Positions 1 to 8,127 of a stretch of DNA of 64,000 nucleotides are shown piece after piece. The notes beneath the pieces are model-generated. The model was given only the letters and a program-made list of their open reading frames with translations, was not told where the DNA came from and made no database searches. Positions within the stretch are counted from its first letter, which is position 1. Each line of letters opens with the position of its first letter. The DNA comes from PALSA-612 sp963791225 (GTDB lineage: Bacteria > Actinomycetota > Thermoleophilia > Gaiellales > Gaiellaceae): positions 1,426,001-1,490,000 of the forward strand of contig CAWBRV010000003.1 of the NCBI GenBank assembly GCA_963791225.1, given 5' to 3'. The position numbers and the translations under genes are program-made.

Positions 1-1654
1 TCGACCGGAAGACGAGCGTGAGCAGCAGGAAGCTGAGGCCGAGCACGAGGACGAACACCCTCGGCAGCCAGTCGTTCATCGCGTTGACGAAGTCGACGTT
101 GTCGGCGGTGTCGCCGCCGACGAGGACCTGCGTGCCGGTGACCGCGGCGAAGGCGTGCGGAATGTCGACGGCGCGCAGGTGCCGGACGGCAGCGAGGGCG
201 CGTTCGCCGGTCTTGTCGCCTGCGATCGCGGTGGTGACGGCTGCGAGATCGCCGGTCGGCGCGAAGCGCAGGTCGCCCGAGCCGCCGAAGGCTGGATTCT
301 GCGCCAGCCCCGCCCGCAGCCGCGTGATCGCCGTCCGCACCGGCGGCGATTGCACGTCCCCCTGGACGACGATCAGCACCGGGCTCGAGCTCTGGCGGGG
401 GAAGTCGCGGGCGAGCGCCTGGAAGCCCTGCTTGCTCAGCAATCGGTTCGGCAACGTGGCAACGCCGCTGGCGCCCAGATTCAGGCCGACCACCGGTGCG
501 GCGGCGGCGAGCAGCAGCGCCGTGAAGACGACCAGGCTGGTCGCCGGCCGCCGCATCACGCGTCGGACGATCGCCCCCCAGAAGCGGCTCTCGCGCGCTT
601 CCTGGCTGCCCACGTTGCGCCCGATCCAGGGCACGCGGAGGGCATTCACCCGATCGCCGAGCAGTCCGAGCAGCGCCGGGAGAAGCGTCAGGGCCGCCAG
701 CACCGAGGTGATCCCGACTGCGATCGCGCCGACGGCGAGGCTCCTCATCACGTTCGAGGGAACGAGGAGCATGCCGAGCATGGCGACGACGAAGGTCGAG
801 CCGCTGAACAGGACGGCGCGGCTCGCGGTCGCACCGGAAGCCGCGATCGCCTCGAGCTTCTCGGCGCCGCCGGTGCGCTCCTCCCGGAAGCGGGACACGA
901 CGAACAGCGAATAGTCGATCCCGAGCGCCAGGCCCATGGCCGTGAGCATGTTCACGACGAAGACCGAGAGGGTGAACGCGTCCGCGACGATCGCCGTCAG
1001 CCCGAGCGCGACGAGAATCGCCACGATCGCCATCAGCAGCGGCACGAGGCCGGCGACCACGGTCCCGAAGACGAGGACGAGGATGATCAGGGCGGCCGGC
1101 AGCCCGATGCCCAGCTCACCGGACTTCAGGTCGTGCTGGGAGAGCTGGTTGAAATCGTGGTCGAGCGTTCCCTCGCCCGTGATCGTGACCAGGAAGCCGT
1201 CACGTCCGTTGTTGCGCTCGACGATCGGGAGCAAGGGGTCGACGTCGGCGGAGCGCTGGATCCCGATCAACGTCGCGTGGTGATCGGCCGAGACGAGCGT
1301 CCGGTCACCGTTCTGGTAGTAGACGAACGCGTTGGCGACGACGCCGGTCGCGGAGCCCTGCTGGACGAGGCTGCCGACGAAGCGCTTGAACGCCGGCTCG
1401 TCGACCGTGTACCGTGGCGAGCGAACGACGACGAGCTCGTCGACGGTGTTCCGGTCGGGCGGAAAGGTCTGGTAGAACGCCCTCTCGGCTCGCTCCGACG
1501 CCGGATTGCCGCTCAGGTGGCCGTTCGACGTCAGGTTGCCGGGCAAAAACGCCACCGCAAACCCCAGCCCGACGACGATCGTTCCGATCCAGACGGCGAC
1601 AGTCCGCCAGGGATGGCCGCCGCACGCACGAGCAAGACGCTCGGTCACGCCCAT
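1..1654 (-). CDS. MMPL/RND family membrane transporter (partial)
   Basis: This is the first 551 codons of a large membrane exporter that runs off the left edge. The N-terminus reads MGVTERLARACGGHPWRTVA, followed by a first membrane helix (IVVGLGFAVAFL) and an extracytoplasmic loop (NPASERAERAF), as in actinobacterial MMPL proteins, which export lipids or drugs using the proton gradient. The frame stays open to the edge and ends in a helix-rich segment (VFVLVLGLSFLLLTLVFRS) typical of the central MMPL membrane block. ATG at 1654 was chosen because a GGGGCG element lies just upstream; GTG at 1648 is the alternative. The substrate is unknown. Confidence 0.85.
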   Translation of the reverse strand, partial: MGVTERLARACGGHPWRTVAVWIGTIVVGLGFAVAFLPGNLTSNGHLSGNPASERAERAFYQTFPPDRNTVDELVVVRSPRYTVDEPAFKRFVGSLVQQGSATGVVANAFVYYQNGDRTLVSADHHATLIGIQRSADVDPLLPIVERNNGRDGFLVTITGEGTLDHDFNQLSQHDLKSGELGIGLPAALIILVLVFGTVVAGLVPLLMAIVAILVALGLTAIVADAFTLSVFVVNMLTAMGLALGIDYSLFVVSRFREERTGGAEKLEAIAASGATASRAVLFSGSTFVVAMLGMLLVPSNVMRSLAVGAIAVGITSVLAALTLLPALLGLLGDRVNALRVPWIGRNVGSQEARESRFWGAIVRRVMRRPATSLVVFTALLLAAAAPVVGLNLGASGVATLPNRLLSKQGFQALARDFPRQSSSPVLIVVQGDVQSPPVRTAITRLRAGLAQNPAFGGSGDLRFAPTGDLAAVTTAIAGDKTGERALAAVRHLRAVDIPHAFAAVTGTQVLVGGDTADNVDFVNAMNDWLPRVFVLVLGLSFLLLTLVFRS

Positions 1655-1735
1655 CGCCCCAGAGCATAAGGCCATCCGGCGAACGCGCGGCGCTAAGATG
1701 TTCGGGCTGCAAGCGCAGCGTGCTTGCAGGGATTG

Positions 1736-1808
1736 GGGCGGTTAGCTCAGTTGGGAGAGCACCAGCTCGACAAGCTGGGGGTCACTGGTTCGAGCCCAGT
1801 ACCGCCCA
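1736..1808 (+). tRNA. tRNA-Val (anticodon GAC)
   Basis: The cloverleaf folds fully: acceptor arm GGGCGGT pairs with ACCGCCC, the D-arm is TAGCTCAGTTGGGAGAGCA, the anticodon stem CCAGC/GCTGG carries loop TCGACAA (anticodon GAC, valine), and the T-arm contains GGTTCGAGCC. The discriminator base is A at 1808, and CCA is not encoded. A -10-like TAAGAT lies at 1694-1699. Confidence 0.95.
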
Positions 1809-1810
1809 TT

Positions 1811-1853
1811 CACGCGTTGTCAGGACTACAACGAAAAGTCCCGCTAACGCGTG
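1811..1853 (+). other. nested hairpin downstream of tRNA-Val
   Basis: Immediately 3' of the tRNA, CACGCGTT (1811-1818) pairs with AACGCGTG (1846-1853), and a shorter competing hairpin, CGTTGT/ACAACG, lies inside it. There is no T-run, so this may be a processing or termination structure rather than a classical rho-independent terminator. Confidence 0.4.
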
Positions 1854-1885
1854 GGTAGTGCTATTCCGATCGCTCGTCGCCAGGA

Positions 1886-1900
1886 ACTGGGCTCGAACCA
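1886..1900 (-). repeat. inverted copy of the tRNA-Val T-arm
   Basis: Fifteen bases (TGGTTCGAGCCCAGT on the minus strand) are an exact inverted repeat of 1786-1800 inside tRNA-Val. Duplicated tRNA 3' segments are commonly left by integrases, but usually as direct repeats. No integrase is visible here. Confidence 0.5.
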
Positions 1901-1975
1901 CTTCTTCGTGGCGGCTCTAGGTGGCGGCCGGGTCGAAGACGACCAAGGTGAAGATAGCGGGCCGGCATCGGCCAG

Positions 1976-2764
1976 CTAGGCGATCTTGTCGCCGACCGAG
2001 ATCGTCCCGGCCGTGAGGATGTCGGCGCGGAGGCCTCCGCGGTGGACGAGCGGTCGCAGCAATCCGGGTCTTGTGAGCTTCTCCAGGTGGGCGCACGGTT
2101 CCGCCAGCCGTCGGCCGATGCACTCGACGGACCCGACCCGGAATCGCTTCCCCACGAGCGCGTTCAGCGAGATACCGGTCGTGACGAGGTTCCGGCGTGC
2201 GTCTTCCCAGGCGAGGTCGATCTCGTCGAGCACTTCCGCCTCGACGAGCGTCAGCTCGTACCCGACGCCTGGACTACTGAACGTGCCCTGTCCCTCGGCG
2301 TACCGGTCGCCGCCCAGGCCCTGACCCGGAATCGCGTTGACGGCATCGAGCCGCATCAGCGGTGCCTCCGCCGCGGGCGCAACGAGGATGCCGGCGACCG
2401 TTCCGGCGCCCGCGTCCCTGCCGTAGGGCATCTGTGTCGCGAGATGCAGATCGAGAGGCGTCACCATCCACCCGTCGGTGATCTGTGCGTCGCAGCTGTA
2501 CACGTTCGCGGGATCGAGCCAAACTCCTGACGGCGACCCGAACATGACGACGGCATGCCGGCCCCCGTCGACCACCGCTATCCACTGGCCAGGCCAGTCG
2601 AACGTCGCAGGCTCGGCAACCGGTACGAGGCCGAGATTGCGCTCCGCCAGCCACTGGCGGTAGAACCGGAACGGTTCGGAGTTGCCCGGAACATCTGGGA
2701 CTGCTTCTCCGAGAATCTCGGCTACGCAGGCTCCAACATCCTCCGGGAGCGCCATCGCCTGCAT
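1976..2764 (-). CDS. MOSC domain protein with an unassigned N-terminal domain
   Basis: The protein has 262 residues. The C-terminal half (about 120-262) has MOSC features: GQGLGGDRYAEGQGTFS, RRNLVTTGISLNALVG, the conserved cysteine in LAEPCAHLEKL, and a terminal GGLRADILTAGTISVGD. MOSC domains bind sulfur or molybdenum-cofactor-like ligands. The N-terminal 110 residues (LAERNLGLVPV, WIAVVDGGRHAVVMFGSPSG) resemble no family I can name and may form a substrate module. The start is ATG with a second ATG three codons later. The gene stands alone between the tRNA and a non-coding stretch. Confidence 0.8.
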   Translation of the reverse strand: MQAMALPEDVGACVAEILGEAVPDVPGNSEPFRFYRQWLAERNLGLVPVAEPATFDWPGQWIAVVDGGRHAVVMFGSPSGVWLDPANVYSCDAQITDGWMVTPLDLHLATQMPYGRDAGAGTVAGILVAPAAEAPLMRLDAVNAIPGQGLGGDRYAEGQGTFSSPGVGYELTLVEAEVLDEIDLAWEDARRNLVTTGISLNALVGKRFRVGSVECIGRRLAEPCAHLEKLTRPGLLRPLVHRGGLRADILTAGTISVGDKIA

Positions 2765-2803
2765 CGTAGTCGCGCGGCTCGCTGAGTTTGAGCTACGCCT
2801 TGG

Positions 2804-2931
2804 TCATGAGACACTGGAGGAGGGCCGAGCACGCATCAGGAGCTCCCTCAGGGGTTCCGGAGGGTTTGATAAGTGCCCAGTTAGGCCCACCTACGGAACC
2901 CGCTGGTAACGGCGGGTTTTGTGTCTCATGA
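2804..2931. repeat. 128-bp segment bounded by 11-bp inverted repeats
   Basis: TCATGAGACAC (2804-2814) and GTGTCTCATGA (2921-2931) are perfect inverted repeats. The enclosed DNA has no ORF but contains a terminator-like hairpin. It may be a small non-autonomous element remnant or an extended RNA hairpin. I see no target-site duplication. Confidence 0.35.
2897..2920 (+). terminator. rho-independent terminator-like hairpin
   Basis: AACCCGC (2897-2903) pairs with GCGGGTT (2912-2918), followed by TTGTG. No gene ends just upstream on the plus strand, so an unrecognised short transcript is possible. Confidence 0.45.
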
Positions 2932-3291
2932 AGGCGACTCTGCTTCTCCGGCCGTGGGCGACTCTTGGCCCAAACGACAAGAGTCTGGAATCGAAACTTT
3001 CGCGAGTTCGGCCGGGCAAGGGCTAAGCAGCGGCACTCGCGTCGCTGGCGACGCCCCCGGATACGCGCATTCCTTCGCGGGCGGCAGCTATGGGAGCTGA
3101 GCGAGGGCGCCACCGCCGATGTCCCCCGCCCCGTAAAGCCCAGGCCCCTTGCGTCAGCCCGGGCGGCGCGGCGATCGAACGCCCGCGACGTAGGGGTGTC
3201 CGGGCCACGAAAGGCGGAAAGGCTTAGTTACAAATCGCGCACGAGGTGCTAGCCTCGGGCGCGGCAGGCTCGGCGAGCTTAAGGAGGAGCG

Positions 3292-3920
3292 ATGGTACAG
3301 CGACTTCGGCGCCTGAGCAGTGGGGGAAAGGTACTCCTAGCGGTTAGCGTTGGCGCGGCGGTGTTCGGGATCGCCACAGCGGTGCAGGCGAGCATTCCGG
3401 ACAGCAACCAGATCGTTCACAGTTGCTACAACACAGCCTGGCGCACGGTGATCCGATCGGCGCGATGCGCGCGATCGACACGGCAAAGCTCGGGACAGCG
3501 GGCAGGTGCACAGGTTGGGAGGGAGCCGTCGATCTGGCGACGCCGCAGTATGTGCAGAACGTCGCCACGTCGACCGTGAACCAGACCACGATCATGGGAA
3601 GAGCGACCTTCCCGGCGTTGTCCGGACCGGACAGGGTGATCCAGTGGACGTGTGGCGGGTGGGTCGCGACGAATCCCACTGTCTCGATTGATCCACCGAC
3701 CTTTTCAGGCGCTTCTGGGGCGCCCCTGACTGTGCACGCGATGACGAACGTCGAGATGCAGAACAGCGGCTTCCCCGGCACGACCGAGTGGATCTGGTTC
3801 AACCTGGCGTCGACGCAGAACGTTCACACCCAGATCACCTGCGTCGACCCGCGCGTGTACGGCGAGACGTACCCGGTTGCGGCGCGGGCCCAGCCGACCG
3901 TGACCACCAGTAACTCGTAG
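3292..3920 (+). pseudogene. secreted protein of the IPDSN-CYNT type, frameshifted
   Basis: The strong ribosome binding site AAGGAGG precedes ATG 3292. The first frame encodes a signal anchor (VLLAVSVGAAVFGIATAVQA) and then ASIPDSNQIVHSCYNT, the start of a secreted domain common in actinobacteria (IPDSNG-IHGCYN). The expected continuation (SLAHGDPIGAMRAIDTA, CTGWEGAVDLATPQYV, ending at 3920) lies in the -1 frame, so one base appears to be missing between about 3430 and 3440. Read through, the product has about 209 residues. The gene may be intact with a sequencing deletion. The function of the family is unknown. Confidence 0.7.
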
Positions 3921-4027
3921 AGCGGGAGTTCGGCGAGGCGTGAGTCACTGAGCTTTTTCGCCGCCACGCCGTCGCCCGCGTTTTAGGAACGAGACGTGCG
4001 TGCCGAAATACAGCCCTGTACTGAACG

Positions 4028-4055
4028 GGAGAGGCGGCCTCGCGGCCGCCTCTCC
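4028..4055. terminator. perfect 12-bp hairpin
   Basis: GGAGAGGCGGCC (4028-4039), loop TCGC, GGCCGCCTCTCC (4044-4055). It lies between the convergent genes ending at 3920 and 4195 and probably acts with the next hairpin as a two-sided termination region. Confidence 0.6.
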
Positions 4056-4064
4056 GTGCCGTTA

Positions 4065-4096
4065 GCTGCCCCGGCGGGGCAGCAACATTCTTTTTT
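4065..4096 (+). terminator. rho-independent terminator
   Basis: GCTGCCCC (4065-4072), loop GGC, GGGGCAGC (4076-4083), then a T-rich tail ending in TTCTTTTTT (to 4096). It would terminate plus-strand transcription from the secreted-protein gene at 3292. Confidence 0.75.
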
Positions 4097-4194
4097 CGCC
4101 CCGCCGGGAGCGCAGTCCTCTCGCTTCACGCCGTCGGGGCGAGCCCGACCTCCGACTCGCGGCCTAACGATCAAAAACCTCCGGACAGCTCTAG

Positions 4195-4590
4195 TCACCA
4201 CCAGTCGCGCTGGCCATCGACGTCTTCGCGCTGAGCCTGGCCCAGATTGGGCGCGCCGATGACGAGGATCTCGAGGCCCGCCGGCCCGGCCTCGTAACCT
4301 CGCCACGTACCGGGCGGGACGCGCACCGCGTCCCATTCCTTGAGCTCGACGATCTCGTCGTCGACCTTCATCCGCCCGCTCCCGCGCAGGACCACGTACA
4401 CCTCCTCTTGCTTCTTGTGCGTGTGGCCGTACGGAAAGCGATAGCCGGGCGGGACGCGCTGGTAGCTCAGGCCGGATTTCTCGAGCTCGAGCGCCTCGGT
4501 CGCCGAGCGGAAGTCCAGGTCAGGCGCGCCGTCGAACCCAGAGCCGATGTCCTCCAGATCCTCCTTGATGTTCCTGAGCGTGAACGGCAC
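4195..4590 (-). CDS. cupin domain protein
   Basis: The 131-residue protein starts with GTG. Cupin motif 1 is visible as GHTHKKQEEVYVVLRGSG (residues about 54-71), giving two His and a Glu for metal binding. Motif 2 (VRVPPGTWRGYEAG) has Trp where most cupins have the third metal-binding His, so metal coordination may be altered. Such single-cupin proteins act as isomerases, dioxygenases or ligand-binding regulators. Its C-terminal tail is acidic (EDVDGQRDWW). No partner gene suggests a substrate. Confidence 0.8.
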   Translation of the reverse strand: MPFTLRNIKEDLEDIGSGFDGAPDLDFRSATEALELEKSGLSYQRVPPGYRFPYGHTHKKQEEVYVVLRGSGRMKVDDEIVELKEWDAVRVPPGTWRGYEAGPAGLEILVIGAPNLGQAQREDVDGQRDWW

Positions 4591-4660
4591 GGCGCAATCC
4601 TAGGGCACCGCGCAGGACGTGCCATGCGCGAACGGCGTGCCGCAATTACCATCGCCAGCC

Positions 4661-5188
4661 GTGGCCGAGGGCGTCGTCATCCGTCCCGAGCGCGACGCGG
4701 ACCATCCCGTGATCGCAGAGGTGGTCCGCGCCGCATTCGTCGGACACCCAGACGAGGTCGCGGCGTTCGTCGAGTGCATTCGGGCGTCGGAACAGTTCAT
4801 TCCGGAGCTGGCGTTGGTCGCCGAGGACTCCTCTGGTGTGATTGCTCACGTGATGCTGAGCTGGGTCGGCGTTGAAGGCGGATCCCGGCCAAGGATCCTC
4901 AATCTCACGCCGATGTCGGTTCGGCCTGACCGCCAGCGCATCGGTGTGGGGACGCGGCTGATCCGGGACGCGCTCGGCCGCGCCGAAGAAGCAGGCGAGC
5001 CTGCCGTCATGGTTCAGGGCCATCCCTCGTACTACCCTCGCTTCGGCTTCGAGCGGGCGAGCGCGCTTGGATTCATCGCCCCGTATCCGATGCTCGACGA
5101 CGCTTTCATGGTCAAGCGGCTCCCGGGATACAGCCCCGACCTCGCCGGTCGGATCGTCTATCCGGCCGCGTTCGACGCTCTCGGGTAA
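4661..5188 (+). CDS. GNAT family N-acetyltransferase
   Basis: The 175-residue product has GNAT motif A (RPDRQRIGVGTRLIRDAL, with the acetyl-CoA loop RIGVG) and motif B (YYPRFGFERA), as in YhbS-like acetyltransferases. GTG 4661 is preferred because the domain begins right after it (VAEGVVIRPERD). An in-frame GTG at 4619 would add 14 residues of low-complexity sequence. The gene is divergent from the cupin gene. The substrate is unknown. Confidence 0.82.
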   Translation: MAEGVVIRPERDADHPVIAEVVRAAFVGHPDEVAAFVECIRASEQFIPELALVAEDSSGVIAHVMLSWVGVEGGSRPRILNLTPMSVRPDRQRIGVGTRLIRDALGRAEEAGEPAVMVQGHPSYYPRFGFERASALGFIAPYPMLDDAFMVKRLPGYSPDLAGRIVYPAAFDALG

Positions 5189-5330
5189 CGACCGGTCTGA
5201 GAAGAGCGGCGCACTCGGCGAGTCGCAACGTGCCTATCCGTGGGGGTTCGGGCGTCCCCATGCATCCAGGGCATCGGGGCGCGTGGCGGAAGACATACGA
5301 ATCGAATCGATGTGGTATGAGTGAGATGTC

Positions 5331-5741
5331 GTGAAGAAGAGCGCTCCGCACCAGCCCGGGTCAGCGTCGGAGTCGATCGACGCCAGGATCCACGAGTTGG
5401 ACGACTGGCGTGGTGAGACGCTCGCCCGGATCCGTGCTCTCGTCAGGGAAGCCGACCCCGAGGTGGTCGAGGAATGGAAGTGGGCGAAGGCGACGAGCCC
5501 GGGGACTCCCGTGTGGTCACACGACGGGATCATCTGCACGGGCGAGAGCTACAAGAACGTGGTGAAGACGACCTTCGCCAAAGGCGCGTCGCTGAAAGAC
5601 CCTTCGGGCCTGTTCAACTCGAGCCTGGAAGGCAACGTCAGGCGCGCCATCGATTTTCGCGAAGGCGACAAGATTGACGAGAAGGCTTTCAAGGCTCTCG
5701 TTCGCTCCGCCGTTGCCCTGAATACATCGAGCAGCGCCTAG
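5331..5741 (+). CDS. DUF1801 domain protein
   Basis: The 136-residue protein starts with GTG. It shows the DUF1801 (YdhG-like) pattern: IDARIHELDDWRGETLARIR, EEWKWAKATSPGTPVWSHDG and ICTGESYKNVVKTTFAKGA, ending in a helical segment EKAFKALVRSAVAL. The family is structurally known, but its biochemical role is not settled. It is a single gene with no obvious operon partner. Confidence 0.8.
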   Translation: MKKSAPHQPGSASESIDARIHELDDWRGETLARIRALVREADPEVVEEWKWAKATSPGTPVWSHDGIICTGESYKNVVKTTFAKGASLKDPSGLFNSSLEGNVRRAIDFREGDKIDEKAFKALVRSAVALNTSSSA

Positions 5742-5887
5742 AAGGGACCACCTTCCGAACCCGCGGCCCTGTGCCATAGCGTGTCGCAGATTTTGCAAAG
5801 AACCATAACTTGTTGATAGCAACGCTACTCCAAGCGACTACGCTCCCAGGGTGGCATAGTCGGGCGTACCCGACGCAGGAGGTTGGT

Positions 5888-6250
5888 ATGGCTGGTGTTG
5901 AGAAGCGCGACTTCGACTCGCCGGACGAGAGTCGGACTCCCGACAAGACGAAGGTGGATGTCGTTCATCTGGGTGGCACGACCGCCGCTCGCTTCACGAT
6001 GGAGCCTGGGTGGAGCTGGTCCAGTTGTGTGAAGCCGGTTGCCGGGACCGACAGCTGCCAGCACCGGCACCTTGGCGTTGTGCAGTCCGGGCGGATGCGC
6101 GTGACTCATGACGACGGCACCGTGCTCGAGCTCGGTCCCGGCGATGCGTACGTGATCGAACCCGGCCATGACGCGGAGATCATCAGCGAAGAACGATTCG
6201 TCGGCTTCGAGTTCCAGCCGCAGGCCGCCGAGGAGTACGCGCGCCGGTAG
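5888..6250 (+). CDS. cupin domain protein
   Basis: The 120-residue cupin is preceded by AGGAGG about 6 nt from ATG 5888; an open frame continues upstream to 5810 without cupin similarity. Motif 1 includes SCQHRHLGVVQSGRM and motif 2 includes PGDAYVIEPGHDAEI, so histidines for metal binding are present in both. It ends just before a divergent hydrolase gene. No substrate can be inferred. Confidence 0.82.
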   Translation: MAGVEKRDFDSPDESRTPDKTKVDVVHLGGTTAARFTMEPGWSWSSCVKPVAGTDSCQHRHLGVVQSGRMRVTHDDGTVLELGPGDAYVIEPGHDAEIISEERFVGFEFQPQAAEEYARR

Positions 6251-6365
6251 TCGTGTCTCGCGTCATCGTCGCTGAGGTCCGGGGCGGGTGTGGGGCTGCT
6301 CGCCTTGATCACTCGCCCCGGCCCGCGTTTCTGGCGACCCCTACGTTTCGGCGCTGTTTTGTCGC

Positions 6366-6940
6366 CTACTCGACGCCGCTCAGGAAGGCGAGGACGCGCT
6401 GCTCGAGCAGCATCGCGGCGTTCTCGTCGTAGTCAGGCAAGCTGCTGTCAGCGAAGAGATGTCGATCGCCGGGGTACAGGAACAGCTCCGCGCCATCGGT
6501 CGACTCGATGAGCTCGCGGGCGGCGGGGAGGTCTTCGACGGCCCACTCGTCGTCCTCCATCATGTGGATCTGGAGCGGGACTCCCGGCGGCCACGCGCCC
6601 CCCCGAACTCGGAGGCCGGGAACGCAGCGGAGAACAGGAGGGCACCCCTGGCGCCCGGGCGCGTCTGTGCCAGTTCCTGAGCGGGCATCACGCCGAGCGA
6701 GAATCCGGCATAGACGAGCCCGTCCGGCAGGCCGTCGGCGGCGAGTTGGCCGCGTTCGCCGATCGTCTCGAAGCCGACCTGCTTGGCGTAGCCGATGCCG
6801 TCGTCGAGGTCGGTGAAGGTGTTGCCGTCATAGAGGTCAGGAGCGTGAACCACGTGTCCCGCAGCTCGCAACCCGTCGGCGAACGCGAGGAATCCGCGGG
6901 TCTGACCGTGTGCGTGGTGGAAGAGCAGTACCTCGGCCAC
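6366..6940 (-). pseudogene. dienelactone hydrolase family protein, frameshifted in a C7 run
   Basis: The first frame (GTG 6940) gives VAEVLLFHHAHGQTRG and the nucleophile elbow GFSLGVM (Ser). The catalytic Asp region (HMMEDDEW) and His (GDRHLFAD) follow in another frame that ends at 6366. The join is a run of seven C at 6598-6604; six C would restore ASEFGGAWPPGVPLQIHMM. Repaired, the product would be a dienelactone hydrolase of about 190 residues with an intact Ser-Asp-His triad. Run-length error, phase variation or decay are all possible. Confidence 0.75.
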
Positions 6941-6983
6941 GAGGTATTCCTACCACGCCCGGCATCGGCTAGGTTTCGCGGCG

Positions 6984-7661
6984 ATGGCGACACGCGACGC
7001 CGCCTGCCACTGCGGTCAGCTTCGTCTCGAAGTCGCGGGCGATCCGTTCTCCGTCTCCATCTGTAACTGCCTCGCCTGCCAACGTCGGACCGGCAGTGCG
7101 TTCGGGATGCAGGCGGGGTTCAAGGCCGATCAGGTGCAGGTCGTTGGTCGCTTCAGCGACTACGCGCGAATCTCGGACGAGGCGGACCGGAAGGAGCACG
7201 TCTTCCATTTCTGCCCTGACTGCGGCTCGCAGGTCTTCTACACGGAGCCGACCGAGCCGGACCTGATCGTCGTCTCGGTCGGCGCCTTCGCCGATCCGTC
7301 CTTCCCGCCGCCCACCCAGTCCGGGTACGACTCACGGCGCCACCCGTGGGTGGGGCTGCCCGACTCGATCCACCGTCATGCCCTCGAGCTGTGGGACCCG
7401 GTGCGACCTCTCTACGCAGCCGGCAGGTACGCGGAGGCGGCGGACAGGGGCCGTGAGCTCATCGACGCCCACCCCGACCAGGCGTACCTCTACTACAACG
7501 TGGCGTGCTGCGAGAGCCGCGCGGGCCGGACAGCCGACGCGGTTGGGCACATCCGCCAGGCGATCGACATGTGGGACGGCTGTCGCGATATGGCGGAGCA
7601 GGACTCCGACTTCGACCCGGTTCGCGACGACGGGGCGTTCCGGGAACTGGTCGGCGGCTAG
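6984..7661 (+). CDS. GFA-domain protein fused to a TPR-like C-terminus
   Basis: Residues 1 to about 130 form a GFA (formaldehyde-activating enzyme/CENP-V-like) zinc domain with the cysteine sets ACHCGQL, CNCLACQRRTGSAFG and FCPDCGSQV. Residues about 135-225 are helical TPR-like repeats (PLYAAGRYAEAADRGRELIDAHPDQAYLYYNVACCESRAGRTADAV is split over two helices pairs). GFA proteins are normally 120-150 residues, so the fusion makes this long. The start codon is ATG. It may be a scaffolded carbon-sulfur lyase; the substrate is unknown. Confidence 0.82.
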   Translation: MATRDAACHCGQLRLEVAGDPFSVSICNCLACQRRTGSAFGMQAGFKADQVQVVGRFSDYARISDEADRKEHVFHFCPDCGSQVFYTEPTEPDLIVVSVGAFADPSFPPPTQSGYDSRRHPWVGLPDSIHRHALELWDPVRPLYAAGRYAEAADRGRELIDAHPDQAYLYYNVACCESRAGRTADAVGHIRQAIDMWDGCRDMAEQDSDFDPVRDDGAFRELVGG

Positions 7662-7668
7662 TCGAAGC

Positions 7669-7935
7669 CTAGGCGGCGAAGGCGACGACGTTCAGCTGCT
7701 TCGGATCGACCGGCCGCTGCCGGCGCTCGCGGCGTGCGATCTCCGCCGAGCGCAGCGTCCAGGCGAAGGCGCCGCGAGGATCGAACGTGGGAGTCTCGTA
7801 GCGCGGTGCGCGTGACGTGTTCCGGCGGGCGATCTCCGCCGAGCGCAGCGTCCAGGCGAAGCCGCTGCTGGGAGCGAACGCGGGAGTCTCGTAGCGCGTC
7901 TCGTGCCCGGTCTCGATGTCGTTGATCTGCGTCAT
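7669..7935 (-). CDS. small tandem-repeat protein resembling a RiPP precursor
   Basis: The 88-residue product starts at ATG 7935 after AAAAAGGAG. Two 25-residue repeats, beginning RYETPAFAPSSGFAWTL and RYETPTFDPRGAFAWTL and both ending RSAEIARR, cover residues 14-38 and 45-69, and the DNA of the repeats is also similar. The spacing Y-x-x-P-x-F-x-x-x-G-x-F in repeat 2 matches the leader motif YxxPxLxxxGxF of lasso-type and related RiPP precursors. No maturation enzymes (B1/B2/C proteins) are seen in the window, so this is a suggestion only. The promoter region carries the 50-bp element shared with the gene at 8128. Confidence 0.6.
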   Translation of the reverse strand: MTQINDIETGHETRYETPAFAPSSGFAWTLRSAEIARRNTSRAPRYETPTFDPRGAFAWTLRSAEIARRERRQRPVDPKQLNVVAFAA

Positions 7936-7993
7936 GTCCGGCTCCTTTTTGGCTCTGGCCGCTCCGCGCGACCTGGGTAGGCTCAACCTAGAG

Positions 7994-8043
7994 AGCCGGG
8001 ACGGAGCCGACATCGGCAGGACTGCCGATTCGCATTGCCTAAC
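7994..8043 (-). promoter_or_regulatory. operator-like element, copy A
   Basis: This 50-bp segment is about 90% identical to 8938-8986 and centres on the palindrome ATCGGCAGGACTGCCGAT (8012-8029). Read toward the gene it begins GTTAGGCA and ends near CCCGGCT, 58 bp from ATG 7935. It is probably a binding site for a dimeric regulator. Confidence 0.65.
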
Positions 8044-8049
8044 GTGCTC

Positions 8050-8084
8050 GAGGAGCAGCCCCACCGTTCGTGGGGCTGCTCCTC
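8050..8084. terminator. 15-bp perfect hairpin terminator
   Basis: GAGGAGCAGCCCCAC (8050-8064), loop CGTTC, and the exact complement (8070-8084). It lies downstream of the minus-strand gene at 8128 and directly upstream of element A, insulating the two transcription units. Confidence 0.7.
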
Positions 8085-8127
8085 GCGGTGTTGCGTGGTT
8101 GAGCTGTGGTGTGGGTTCAAGTGCGCG

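Larger units (their letters stand above)
2765..3291. other. non-coding stretch of about 530 bp
   Basis: I see no convincing gene here. Open frames on either strand are arginine/proline-rich without family motifs. The stretch holds an 11-bp inverted repeat (2804-2814 and 2921-2931), a terminator-like hairpin at 2897-2918, and a strong ribosome binding site (AAGGAGG at 3281-3287) for the downstream gene. Confidence 0.5.

Noticed and set aside
155..1669. Long open frame of 504 codons on the plus strand
   Set aside because: It is the antisense of the MMPL gene; its Arg/Asp-rich composition has no domain and the minus strand gives a clear transporter.
2765..3291. Structured RNA such as SRP RNA, RNase P RNA, tmRNA or a riboswitch
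   Set aside because: I looked for the conserved cores of these RNAs and found none.
6550..6610. Programmed frameshift in the hydrolase gene
   Set aside because: A C7 run without a slippery-codon context or downstream pseudoknot is better explained by run-length error or mutation.
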